Source: Mucilaginibacter robiniae
GTDB lineage: Bacteria > Bacteroidota > Bacteroidia > Sphingobacteriales > Sphingobacteriaceae
Length of the DNA: 64,000 nucleotides
Direction of reading: 5' to 3'
NCBI RefSeq assembly: GCF_012849215.1
Contig: NZ_CP051682.1
Coordinates: forward strand, 1,984,001 to 2,048,000
Positions 15,244 through 23,298 of the stretch are shown in pieces (position 1 is the first letter of the stretch; every line of letters starts with the position of its first letter). Made by a program: the position numbers and the translations under genes. The notes beneath the pieces were generated by a model. The model saw nothing but the letters and a program-made list of their open reading frames with translations, was not told the origin of the DNA and did not search any database.

Positions 15244-18200
15244 TTAAAAACTGGAGCGGATGCCGATAGTCCAGGTCTTTGGCGGCACCAGGGTATAGGT
15301 GGAACTGTAATAGTCCGGATCGATATGCTCATGGTTGGCCCGCCAGAGAATGCCCAGATTGCTGGCATTCACATACAGTTGCAGGGCTTTGATGGTACTG
15401 CCTTTCAGCCAGCGGCCGGACAGGTCATAACCCAGATTGACGAACTGCAGACGGACGTGATCCGCGCGGGAGACCAGCACTTCGGAACCGCTGTAAAAGG
15501 CATCCCGTGCATTGTCCTCCGGGTAGACCATGGACGGCACATTCGTGGTGCGCTCATCGCCGGGCTGCTGCCAGCGCCGGGCGAAGTCGGCATGCCCCTG
15601 CCAGTTCTCGAACAGGTTAGTGTAGTTGATCGAGTTGCGGCGGAAGTAGTAGCCCAGCTTGAAGGTCACCCCGATGTCCAGCGCCAGCCTGTGGTAACTG
15701 AAATTATTGATGAACGATCCATATGAAGTGGGCAGTGCGGAACCGAAGTATTTGAGGTCGCCGGCTTGCGTACCCGTCGTAGTCAAAGCGTTGTAATCCT
15801 TGCTGACCTGCCCGTTCAGGTAGCCCTGCGGGTCACCCGTCTGCGGGTCGAGTCCTGCCCAGCGGTAGGCGAAGATGGAGTACACCGGTTTGCCGGCAAT
15901 TCCCGAGATGTTGACAACCCCGTTGGCCGACACAAAATTACTGCCCTGCAGGGAGTTCAGATAATACTCGGTAACGGCATCATGATAAAAACTGAGGTTC
16001 AGCGTAGTGGTCCAGCGCACCGGGCCCTTCAGGTCGAGCGAGTGCAGCTCCAGGTCCAGTCCGTGCGCCTTCATACTGGCGGCATTTTGGATGACCTGGG
16101 AGCCGATGCCGCCGGTGTAGTCCAGTACGGCGACACCGAACAGATCGGTACCGCGCTTCCGGTAATATTCCACGCTGCCGGACAGGCGGTCGCCCCGGAG
16201 GCGGAAGTCCAGCCCCAGGTTGAGCTGCTTCGAGGTCTCCCACCGGAGATCCGGGTTGTAGTAATTGGAAAAGATGGCCTGCGGCGTATGCGTGTAGAAA
16301 TTACTTCCGTTGTAGAGAATGGTCGTGGAGGCCACCATGGACGGGTCAATATTGCCGCTGGTCCCGTAGGTGGCCCGCAACCGGAGATAAGGCACCCGGA
16401 TGCTGTGATAAAACGACTCGTCCGACACCAGCCAGCTGGCGCCTGCGGAATAAAAGGGGTTCCATTGACGGTTGGTGGTGACACCGAACAGGTTGGAGGC
16501 ATCCCGGCGGGCACTGGCAGAAACCGAGTAGCGGCTGTTGTAGGTATAGGCCGCATTGGCAAACACGGAAACATAGCGGGTATGCTGCCGGTCGATATCG
16601 GTATTGGAGGGAATGAAAGTATCATCGCCGCTCACGTAGGTCGGGTACGGCGTCGTGTAATCCACGTTCTGAAAGCTGGACAGCGCCGCGTTGTAGCCAT
16701 ACAGGCGGTTGCTGTGGCTGTCCGTAACCGCATTGCGGAGCTCGCCACCGCCGATCGCCGTCACATTGCTTTTACCCCAGTCGCGGCTGAAGTTCAGCTG
16801 CCCGCGTACCTGGCTGGAGGCCAGCAGGGCATCGGACAGGTCGTTGATGCCACCGGGCGGAATGATGCGGGTCAGCGTGCCGTCGGCATTGACCTGCGTG
16901 AAGCGGTTCACCAGATCGCGCGCAAAATAGCTGTCCTCATCATACAGGTGCTGACCGTTTGTGGACTGCCGCTCGTACTGGTAGCGGATATCAGCATTCA
17001 GCCAGGAAAACAGCCGGTAATTGGCCCCGGCATTGATCACGGCATCCGTCAGTCGGGTGGTGCTTACCGTATGCTGGTAGTCCTCGAGCGGGACGTACTG
17101 CCAGTTCAGCAGGCCATTGCTGGCTGCCGACTGTGCGTACTGGTATTCATAATCTTTCACGATGGGCAACGGGTTGCCGCTGGCATCCGCCAGCTGCGCA
17201 TACGGATAAAAATACTGCCCCGACCGGGAGGTAACTGACCCGTAACCCGGCTTACCGCTGGTGGACTGGCTCTGCGTGTAATAGAGTCCGGCGGTCAGCT
17301 GCAGATTTTTGAGCGGCTTATAGGTATCCTGAAAGTTGAGGTTCACCCGGCTGTATTTCGCATCCAGGTTATCCACGTTCCGGTCATAGCCGGTGGAGGC
17401 CAGCCAGGCACTTTTGTCCGTGCCGCCCCGGAGACTGAGCGCATACTGCTGCCGGGTAGAAGTCTGGTACACGTACTTGCGGAAATCGTCACGGATGTCG
17501 TGACCGGCCAGCGCAGCCATCTGTGCATCGGCGCTGGCCGCGGATAGGGTCCCGGTATCGCGGGCCGCGAGCAGTTCCACCACCGGGGTGAGCGGCGGCC
17601 TGCTCGGATCGGTCAGCTGGCTGGTGTAGTAGCCCTGTCCGTACAGGTATTTCTCGACGCTGATAAAGTCAGCGGAAGACATCTGGGGGATATAGTTCAG
17701 GTTGGGTTTACCAGCCACCGACAGGTTGGCATTGAAGTCAATGACAATCGGCTGATTGAATTTGCCCTTCTTGGTGGTGATGACAATCACGCCGTTCCCG
17801 GCGCGAGCGCCCCAGATGGAAGCCGCGGCAGCGTCCTTCAATACGGTGACACTTTCCACATCATTTGGGTTGATGTTGTTAATATCCCCGTCGTAAATAA
17901 AATTATTGACCACCACCAGCGGGTCCTTGGGCCCCTGAATGGTGCTGAGCCCGCGCACGGACAGACGGCCACCGGAACCGGCGGTGGTGCGGTCCACGGA
18001 AACGCTGTTGGCCACGCCTTCCAGCCGGCTGAGCACATCGGTGCTGACCTGCTCGTTCAGCGTACGGGTATCCACTTGGGTAAACGAGCCGGTGGCCCGT
18101 TCCCGGGGCAGGACCTGGTAGCCGGTGGAGACCACGACAGCCTGCAGCGCTGCCGCTGCCGGGGACAGCGTAATCAGGTTGCCGGAAGGCTGACGGCTGC

Positions 18201-18450
18201 GAAGCAGAAATCGCTGCGGTTCATAGCCTAAGAAGGTGACGGTCAGGGTAGCCGTATCGCCGGACAGGCGCAGCGAAAATTCGCCGTTGCGGCCCGTGGC
18301 GGCGGACAGGTGCTGCGCTATATTGCGCAGGTTCGCACCGGGCAGCGGCTGCCGGGTGTCGGCCGAGATCACGCGGCCGGTAATAAGGGTCTGCGCCATC
18401 GTCCGGCCGCAGCAAAGCAGAAATAAAAGGAGCGTAAAGATCTTGTTCAT
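15244..18450 (-). CDS. SusC/RagA-family TonB-linked outer-membrane protein
   Basis: About 1068 residues starting MNKIFTLLLFLLCC at 18450, with a signal peptide. Domains in order: carboxypeptidase-like regulatory domain (about 20-95, LITGRVISADTRQPLPGANL), plug domain with the SusC signature KDAAAASIWGARAGNGVIVI (about 200-220), and a large beta-barrel ending in a C-terminal Phe. It takes up a substrate through the outer membrane using TonB energy. It forms a tight operon with the TlpA-like gene upstream (23 bases) and susD downstream (19 bases). Confidence 0.93.
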   Translation of the reverse strand: MNKIFTLLLFLLCCGRTMAQTLITGRVISADTRQPLPGANLRNIAQHLSAATGRNGEFSLRLSGDTATLTVTFLGYEPQRFLLRSRQPSGNLITLSPAAAALQAVVVSTGYQVLPRERATGSFTQVDTRTLNEQVSTDVLSRLEGVANSVSVDRTTAGSGGRLSVRGLSTIQGPKDPLVVVNNFIYDGDINNINPNDVESVTVLKDAAAASIWGARAGNGVIVITTKKGKFNQPIVIDFNANLSVAGKPNLNYIPQMSSADFISVEKYLYGQGYYTSQLTDPSRPPLTPVVELLAARDTGTLSAASADAQMAALAGHDIRDDFRKYVYQTSTRQQYALSLRGGTDKSAWLASTGYDRNVDNLDAKYSRVNLNFQDTYKPLKNLQLTAGLYYTQSQSTSGKPGYGSVTSRSGQYFYPYAQLADASGNPLPIVKDYEYQYAQSAASNGLLNWQYVPLEDYQHTVSTTRLTDAVINAGANYRLFSWLNADIRYQYERQSTNGQHLYDEDSYFARDLVNRFTQVNADGTLTRIIPPGGINDLSDALLASSQVRGQLNFSRDWGKSNVTAIGGGELRNAVTDSHSNRLYGYNAALSSFQNVDYTTPYPTYVSGDDTFIPSNTDIDRQHTRYVSVFANAAYTYNSRYSVSASARRDASNLFGVTTNRQWNPFYSAGASWLVSDESFYHSIRVPYLRLRATYGTSGNIDPSMVASTTILYNGSNFYTHTPQAIFSNYYNPDLRWETSKQLNLGLDFRLRGDRLSGSVEYYRKRGTDLFGVAVLDYTGGIGSQVIQNAASMKAHGLDLELHSLDLKGPVRWTTTLNLSFYHDAVTEYYLNSLQGSNFVSANGVVNISGIAGKPVYSIFAYRWAGLDPQTGDPQGYLNGQVSKDYNALTTTGTQAGDLKYFGSALPTSYGSFINNFSYHRLALDIGVTFKLGYYFRRNSINYTNLFENWQGHADFARRWQQPGDERTTNVPSMVYPEDNARDAFYSGSEVLVSRADHVRLQFVNLGYDLSGRWLKGSTIKALQLYVNASNLGILWRANHEHIDPDYYSSTYTLVPPKTWTIGIRSSF

Positions 18451-18473
18451 GGTTGGGGCATTGAGGGGGTCGT

Positions 18474-19865
18474 TCAAGGGTGCAAGGGTGTTTTTTCTGT
18501 GATCACAAAAAGGCTGATCCGGCGGCGGGCAGGCCGGAGCTGCAGCCCGTAGGCGGCCAGTTCCCGGTTCAGCGTGGGCAGGTCGGGCCGGGTGGAGACC
18601 AGAAGGTCGACATTGCCGGTATAGCCGGTTTCGTCCAGCACCGGCTGCGGGAAGGTCAGCAGGTCATCGTTCATATCATTGACCAGATACCGGAGCGGGC
18701 AGTTCTGAAACTGAGAGTGCTGCGTAAACGCGGTGTTGACCACCGGGCCGCCCCGGGAACGCATGCGGTCGGTGCTGTCGGTGCGGACCAGCACCAGGCA
18801 GTCGGTCAGCCGGGGTTCCATCCGTGCCTCGAAACCGGAGTAGCGGTTGAGGTCACTCAGCATGTCGCTGTAGAGCGAGTCCCGCCGGACCAGGGGAACC
18901 CGGAATTCATAGTTGTATTCCTCCGCCGTGTCCCAGGATCCGTCGGCTTTTTTTGGCCGGATGAAACGGTGCGCATGGGAGAGCCAAAGTACCAGCCGTT
19001 TGGTGCTGTACACATCGTGCTGCTGGGCGAACAGGCCGTAGGCCACATTGACCAGAATCTCCTGCAGGTAGGCATTGGTGAACGCCCGGCCGTACACCAG
19101 CGTATCCTGCTGCCGGAACCGGGTACCGGAGCCCAGGCCCGGGTAATGACCTTTGACGAAAACCGAATAAAAACTGGACGAATCCAGCACCAGCTGAGGA
19201 GAGGCAAACAGCGGCCTTTCCGCATCCATATCCACTTTGGTAGCCACCTGCAGGGATTGCCGGTGCAGGGCGGCGCTGATGCCGGCGGCATTGACATCTT
19301 CCGTTCCGGTGATCTCCTGCACCCGCCCGTCGGGAGTGATCCAGACCAGGTGCGGGATAAAGCGGTGCGGGAAGAGGCGGGACAACACCGTATCCTCCAC
19401 CACGGTCGGGAAATGATACTTCCGGCCATGGTCATCCGTACGGGTACGGAAGAAATGTTCGATTTTGGCCCGGGGCTCATAGGTGACCGCCAGGATTTGC
19501 AACTGATTGCCGAACTTCTGCTGCAGGGCTTCCATTTTGGGGAGGGCGGCCAGGCAGCCGCCGCACCAGGTCGCCCAGAAGTCCAGGATGACCAGTCTGC
19601 CTTTCAGGTCGGACAGCCGGGTGATGCGGGATGGATTATTGAGGATCAGCCGGAGTTGTATTTCCGGCACGGGCTGACCGACGGTCAGTCCTTCCGCGGA
19701 CTGGGCATTCGCCCGCAGGGCAGTGAACAGGTAAACCAGCAGCCACAGGATCAGCAGGGCAATACCATAGCGGTGCTGGGAGGCGGGCTGAAGAGAAAAA
19801 GGCGCAGGATCGTTAAGCTTCCGTAAAGGCCATAGGGGTCCCGGGAAGCGGATTTTATGCTTCAT
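18474..19865 (-). CDS. TlpA-like thioredoxin protein with DUF3738-like C-terminus
   Basis: A 463-residue protein. One membrane helix lies near residues 33-53 (GIALLILWLLVYLFTALRA). A TlpA/AhpC-type thioredoxin domain follows (about 60-190) with the active site WATWCGGC. The C-terminal 250 residues end with DETGYTGNVDLLV and DLPTLNRELAAYGLQLRPA, a pattern like DUF3738/TIGR03435. The thioredoxin domain probably faces the periplasm and reduces or forms disulfides. In this operon it could act on the SusC/D ligand or on disulfide-bearing peptides made nearby. Confidence 0.85.
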   Translation of the reverse strand: MKHKIRFPGPLWPLRKLNDPAPFSLQPASQHRYGIALLILWLLVYLFTALRANAQSAEGLTVGQPVPEIQLRLILNNPSRITRLSDLKGRLVILDFWATWCGGCLAALPKMEALQQKFGNQLQILAVTYEPRAKIEHFFRTRTDDHGRKYHFPTVVEDTVLSRLFPHRFIPHLVWITPDGRVQEITGTEDVNAAGISAALHRQSLQVATKVDMDAERPLFASPQLVLDSSSFYSVFVKGHYPGLGSGTRFRQQDTLVYGRAFTNAYLQEILVNVAYGLFAQQHDVYSTKRLVLWLSHAHRFIRPKKADGSWDTAEEYNYEFRVPLVRRDSLYSDMLSDLNRYSGFEARMEPRLTDCLVLVRTDSTDRMRSRGGPVVNTAFTQHSQFQNCPLRYLVNDMNDDLLTFPQPVLDETGYTGNVDLLVSTRPDLPTLNRELAAYGLQLRPARRRISLFVITEKTPLHP

Positions 19866-19983
19866 TGCTATTGAATTTAAGGGTGTGGGAAATCAGAAAC
19901 AGGGGCTGGGAAACCAGCCGGAAAGGATAGGAAAGATTTACTCCGGCGGGGAGATGAGGAGCAGCCAGGATAAGGAGGGATAG

Positions 19984-20262
19984 TTACTCATGACCGTTTC
20001 CTTTCTGCTCGGTGGCGGAGAAATGTGAAGTCTGGTGTACAGCATAGGCAGCCGCGATCAGGTCGTTCAGCTGATCAAACACCAGGGCAACTTCGGCATC
20101 CGGCAGACCGGCTTTGAGGGAACAATCCTTGGTGACCCAGCACTGGAACATTTTCCATAACAGCAGCTGTACGGACTCCGGAGAATTCTGAAGGAAAAAG
20201 GCATGCATGGCCTTTTCCAAAGGATGATGGGATGAATTGTTATGTGTGTGTACCGCTTCCAT
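19984..20262 (-). CDS. Small hypothetical protein ahead of the TlpA-SusCD operon
   Basis: A 92-residue protein of unknown family, mostly helical by eye, with a His-rich N-terminus (HTHNNSSHHPLEKAMHAFFL) and two cysteines. It has no signal peptide. It is the first gene after the structured RNA at 20295-20470 and lies 118 bases ahead of the TlpA-like gene, so it may be the leader gene of that operon. Function unknown. Confidence 0.55.
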   Translation of the reverse strand: MEAVHTHNNSSHHPLEKAMHAFFLQNSPESVQLLLWKMFQCWVTKDCSLKAGLPDAEVALVFDQLNDLIAAAYAVHQTSHFSATEQKGNGHE

Positions 20263-20294
20263 ACTCTTCAGAATTTGGTAAGCTGGTCTGCCTT

Positions 20295-20470
20295 AAAAAA
20301 CGAAGGCGTGGGACTCAGCTTATTGCTCTGGAGGTACTGGTATACCGGGAACGAATAAGTGAGCCCACGCCTTCGGCGTGAGCATTGATCACTTATACTC
20401 TCGTCCCAATTTGAAATTACCAGTTTCCCAGAGCGAGTTTTAAGTGCGAATGCTTCTTTAAAATATGAAG
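20295..20470 (-). ncRNA. Structured RNA: 6S-like rod or attenuator leader
   Basis: Minus-strand transcript of about 175 bases. Fold A is a rod: outer stem (20418-20434 with 20325-20342, GCTCTGG..ACTGGTA type), a large internal bubble, an inner stem ATAAGTGA/TCACTTAT (20389-20396 with 20355-20362), and an apical hairpin CACGCC/GGCGTG with loop GAA. Fold B competes with it: GAAGGCGTGGG (20374-20364) pairs with CCCACGCCTTC (20312-20302), four more pairs extend it, and six U residues follow (20300-20295), making a terminator. A rod with a central bubble fits 6S RNA; placement 33 bases ahead of a gene fits an attenuator. I cannot decide between them. Confidence 0.6.
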
Positions 20471-20475
20471 TGTCG

Positions 20476-20483
20476 CAAATTTA
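20476..20483 (-). promoter_or_regulatory. -7 element of the structured RNA
   Basis: TAAATTTG on the minus strand matches the Bacteroidota -7 consensus and would start transcription near 20470. No clear -33 TTG was seen. Confidence 0.5.
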
Positions 20484-20592
20484 CTTAAACTTATATAATT
20501 GTGTTGTTTTCAATTTCCTAAAGATACTAAAAACTTTAGGTGGTACAAAATAATGTACCACTAATTTTTTAATAAAAGTTGATCTTTCATTA

Positions 20593-20820
20593 ATGTCAGA
20601 AATCAATGACTCCTTCAAAATTTCTTTAGGAAAAAAGATCAACGCTTTACGTTTAGCAAGAAGCTTGGGTGTTAGAGAATTTGCATTAATAGCTGAAATA
20701 GAACATCATCAACTTATTAATGTTGAAAAAGGGAGGGTGGACGTAAGGTTAAGCACTTTATTAAAAATTGCAAAAGGGCTAAATGTTCCAGCCAAAGAGC
20801 TTTTAGATTTCGAGGTTTAA
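20593..20820 (+). CDS. Small XRE-family regulator
   Basis: A 75-residue protein that is a single Cro/C1-type helix-turn-helix domain (LARSLGVREFALIAEIEHHQ; ending GLNVPAKELLDFEV). Its sequence is much more AT-rich than the genes to the left, which suggests a separate origin. It resembles the regulator at 21167-21391 in size and in its C-terminal AKELLDF/AKELMDF motif. Its target is not evident. Confidence 0.8.
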   Translation: MSEINDSFKISLGKKINALRLARSLGVREFALIAEIEHHQLINVEKGRVDVRLSTLLKIAKGLNVPAKELLDFEV

Positions 20821-20827
20821 AAACCTG

Positions 20828-20962
20828 TCAAATTAACCTAAGTTTCGAAAAAACAAAAATCAACGACCACAGGAGTAACAAACCGATTGCAAAATAGAAC
20901 TGCTCCTTGCCTCTTCGTTTTGGGCTACGAGTAATGCTTTCTTTATTCAGGTTATTTTTCAT
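20828..20962 (-). CDS. Predicted 44-aa single-pass membrane peptide
   Basis: A short frame between the two XRE genes. It starts MKNNLNKESITRSPKRRGKE, a basic N-terminus, followed by one hydrophobic helix (FYFAIGLLLLWSLIFVF) and a short basic end SKLRLI. The charge pattern fits a small inner-membrane peptide with its N-terminus in the cytoplasm. A TAAATTTG element on the same strand lies about 125 bases upstream. The stop lies just beyond the convergent XRE gene end. Similar small hydrophobic peptides act as toxins or regulators; function here is unknown. Confidence 0.5.
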   Translation of the reverse strand: MKNNLNKESITRSPKRRGKEQFYFAIGLLLLWSLIFVFSKLRLI

Positions 20963-21100
20963 GTACCCCTTATTTGCGATTATGATAATGCAACAAACCA
21001 AAGAAACTTATCCCTAAGGTTACCGGTATGTTAAAATTGCTTGCTTATAAATGGTTGCACAAGGTTACGATATTACATTGAGCTCCGCAAATTTACAGAC

Positions 21101-21120
21101 TGTTGGGTTATAACCCAACA
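21101..21120. promoter_or_regulatory. Perfect 20-base palindrome upstream of the second XRE gene
   Basis: TGTTGGGTTATAACCCAACA is a perfect palindrome 46 bases before the XRE start at 21167, followed by TTTTT. It is a likely operator for that regulator, though a short terminator is possible. Confidence 0.55.
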
Positions 21121-21166
21121 TTTTTGGAGTTAAGAAATTCAAATTTCGCTGTGAGTAATCACAGGG

Positions 21167-21391
21167 ATGATAAGCGAAATTCAGAAAGAAACTTTAATCA
21201 AATTTGGACGTCATCTCGAATCCCTTCGAAAAAGCAAAAACCTGTCGCTTCGTAAACTCGCTCAAAACTGCAACATCGATTATGCTGATATAAAAAGATA
21301 CGAAAATGGAGAGATCAATGTTACGTTACTTTCTGTTATCGAATTAGCCAACGGACTGGGTATTTCCGCAAAGGAGCTAATGGATTTTTAA
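21167..21391 (+). CDS. Second small XRE-family regulator
   Basis: A 74-residue helix-turn-helix protein (LRKSKNLSLRKLAQNCNIDY; DIKRYENGEINVTLLSVIEL) ending AKELMDF. It is similar in length and layout to the regulator at 20593-20820. It probably binds the palindrome at 21101-21120. It faces the membrane-protein operon that ends at 21538 on the other strand. Confidence 0.8.
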   Translation: MISEIQKETLIKFGRHLESLRKSKNLSLRKLAQNCNIDYADIKRYENGEINVTLLSVIELANGLGISAKELMDF

Positions 21392-21537
21392 ATGATCCAT
21401 TTCACATCTATTTTTTAAAAAATCTTAATTGAATCTATCCTACTTAACATAACTGCTTATTATAGGAAATTTTCAATGTTGATTCCGCTAGATTAAATTG
21501 CGATAAACATATACGTTAAAAATCAAATCAAGCAATA

Positions 21538-22419
21538 TTATGCTATTGGTGTAATAGTTTGCTGCGACTGCCCCCCAGGAAGAGTTACAGTATTAATTTT
21601 CATATAGTTAACATTGACATTGGATATCTTATTTCCTGGAATTGTAAAATATTTACCTGGAATGAGAATCATGTCGCCACTATCATTTTCATAACTCGTC
21701 ACCTTAACTGTTGATCCAGAAGTACTGGAGATAGCGGGCTGCTCCTCAACTTTGCTGAACTTCCGCAAGTCTCTGCGGCGTGCACCACTCAAGGTGACAT
21801 AAGCCAGCTCATTCTTATCAGGTACTATGTCGAATTTCTCTAAGAAACCAGAATAAATTACTGTCACTTCCTTAGTTTCAGAAACAATATCGACTAAGAT
21901 CAGGTCAACGTCTTTTCTTTTGTCAGCCGGCAAGAAGTAGCCGGCAAACAAACGCAAATAGAAATTCTCACCGGTAAGCAAGTCATATAATTCGGGCCGT
22001 TTACCTATGATGTGTATTAGCAATAAACCCGTACCATAACCTATTCCACTTTCTATGACAATATAACACAAAAATCCTGTAAGCTCATGATTAAAAGTTT
22101 TATTGCTGGCAATAACATCCTTTTGACTGGACAGCACGTTCAGCATCAGCTGATAATCAATCTCCCCATTTACTGCATTAATAATGAGAATGGATAATAG
22201 ATGCTGAACGATTGGAACAATGGAAAAAAAGAAAAGCGTCTCCGAAAAATTCAGTTTAGAAAGTAAGTTAATAAAATTCCGGCCAACAGACTCACTGGAA
22301 AAAGATGCAGACTGATTTTGTGAGTTGGATGCCAACCTCATTGAGGTAATGCCCAATCTGAAAAACAATGCTGGAAGCATTAGTAGCAATATCACTAATG
22401 CTCCCAGTGCAATGTTCAT
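21538..22419 (-). CDS. Unknown membrane protein with C-terminal SH3-like segment (DUF6338-like)
   Basis: A 293-residue protein. A first helix lies at residues 3-22, and further hydrophobic segments at about 60-85 and 115-140. The C-terminal half is soluble; its segment EVTVIYSGFLEKFDIVPDKN and the following ELAYVTLSGARRRDL resemble the soluble part of DUF6338-like membrane proteins. The last 60 residues are low-complexity and polar. Function unknown. It forms an operon with the 80-residue gene upstream. Confidence 0.6.
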   Translation of the reverse strand: MNIALGALVILLLMLPALFFRLGITSMRLASNSQNQSASFSSESVGRNFINLLSKLNFSETLFFFSIVPIVQHLLSILIINAVNGEIDYQLMLNVLSSQKDVIASNKTFNHELTGFLCYIVIESGIGYGTGLLLIHIIGKRPELYDLLTGENFYLRLFAGYFLPADKRKDVDLILVDIVSETKEVTVIYSGFLEKFDIVPDKNELAYVTLSGARRRDLRKFSKVEEQPAISSTSGSTVKVTSYENDSGDMILIPGKYFTIPGNKISNVNVNYMKINTVTLPGGQSQQTITPIA

Positions 22420-22433
22420 ATTCTAGCAGTGGA

Positions 22434-22676
22434 TTACTTTTTTACCTCAGGTTTTAACTCAGCTTCAGGGTTCGTCGAAGCTGGAGGAGTAATTATAGTC
22501 TCCTTAGGATTACCTTGTATCGTGTAACCCATTTGCTGGTAAAAATTGTTTAACAGATTATTAGACTGGGTTAGATTTTCAATAACCTGGTAACCCTCAA
22601 AGCTCATTAATGGTTCCATAAACGTAAAGATAGAAGTAATTATCCGAAGCTGCAATAGTATGATGAACAGCTCCAT
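22434..22676 (-). CDS. Small hypothetical protein paired with the membrane protein
   Basis: An 80-residue protein with a hydrophobic N-terminus (MELFIILLQLRIITSIFTF) and a Pro/Glu/Lys-rich tail (EAELKPEVKK). It ends 14 bases before the membrane protein start, so the two are probably co-expressed. I do not recognise it. Confidence 0.5.
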   Translation of the reverse strand: MELFIILLQLRIITSIFTFMEPLMSFEGYQVIENLTQSNNLLNNFYQQMGYTIQGNPKETIITPPASTNPEAELKPEVKK

Positions 22677-22742
22677 TATATAAAAGAAGCTTCAAGCATA
22701 GTGCCAGAATACAAGTTGGCAGTTTATAATCATCAAATTACA

Positions 22743-23168
22743 CTAAGATAGGTGCCAGTTCAGTTCAGGATGCACCTCACTAAACCGCTTAACAGCGGCA
22801 AACGATTCAGCAAACCAGGCTTCAATCTGCTCTTCCATTCGCTCTGCACTCACAAAATCTGAAAGCGGCTTGTAAAGGCCTAACCAACTTTCCCCATTGT
22901 TAGCCAATTCGGTACTTTTAAGCGCCTGCTGAAACAGCTTAAAACTGGAATTTTTGTCATTTACCCAGATCCAAACTTTCAGCTGCACGGTTTCTTCGAA
23001 ATCAAATCCAACACCCAGTTCTGCATAGCCTTCACCAAAGATGCTTTCTGCATGAAAAACAAAACGCGACTTATTAGTCAGCTGATGGAGGTTGTTAGAA
23101 TCTTTAATTTTGGCTAATGGAAAAAACTGGCGAAACAAGGGCCGCAGTTTAGCCAGATATCGGTCCAT
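22743..23168 (-). CDS. Hypothetical soluble protein next to an HNH nuclease
   Basis: A 141-residue protein without signal peptide or membrane helix. It has a strand-rich middle (GYAELGVGFDFEETVQLKVW) and a helical C-terminus with a Trp (QIEAWFAESFAAVKRFSEVH). No family recognised. It is divergent from the HNH gene at 23299 and shares its promoter region of 130 bases. Confidence 0.55.
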   Translation of the reverse strand: MDRYLAKLRPLFRQFFPLAKIKDSNNLHQLTNKSRFVFHAESIFGEGYAELGVGFDFEETVQLKVWIWVNDKNSSFKLFQQALKSTELANNGESWLGLYKPLSDFVSAERMEEQIEAWFAESFAAVKRFSEVHPELNWHLS

Positions 23169-23298
23169 TTTCTTAGCGACTGGGGGTAAGCCAAGTTCAA
23201 CAGAATCTCCACGCTGATCACTATTTTGAACGATTTTAGATGCTTAATCAAGTAGTTCAAGTAAAGAGGCTTGCCGACTTATACTTATCTTAGCTTTC

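Noticed and set aside
15766..17238. A 490-residue plus-strand frame inside the SusC gene
   Set aside because: Antisense shadow of a GC-rich gene; no family features, while the minus frame is a full SusC protein.
18480..19826. A 448-residue plus-strand frame opposite the TlpA-like gene
   Set aside because: Antisense shadow; composition is skewed to Gln/Arg/Gly as expected for a reversed coding strand.
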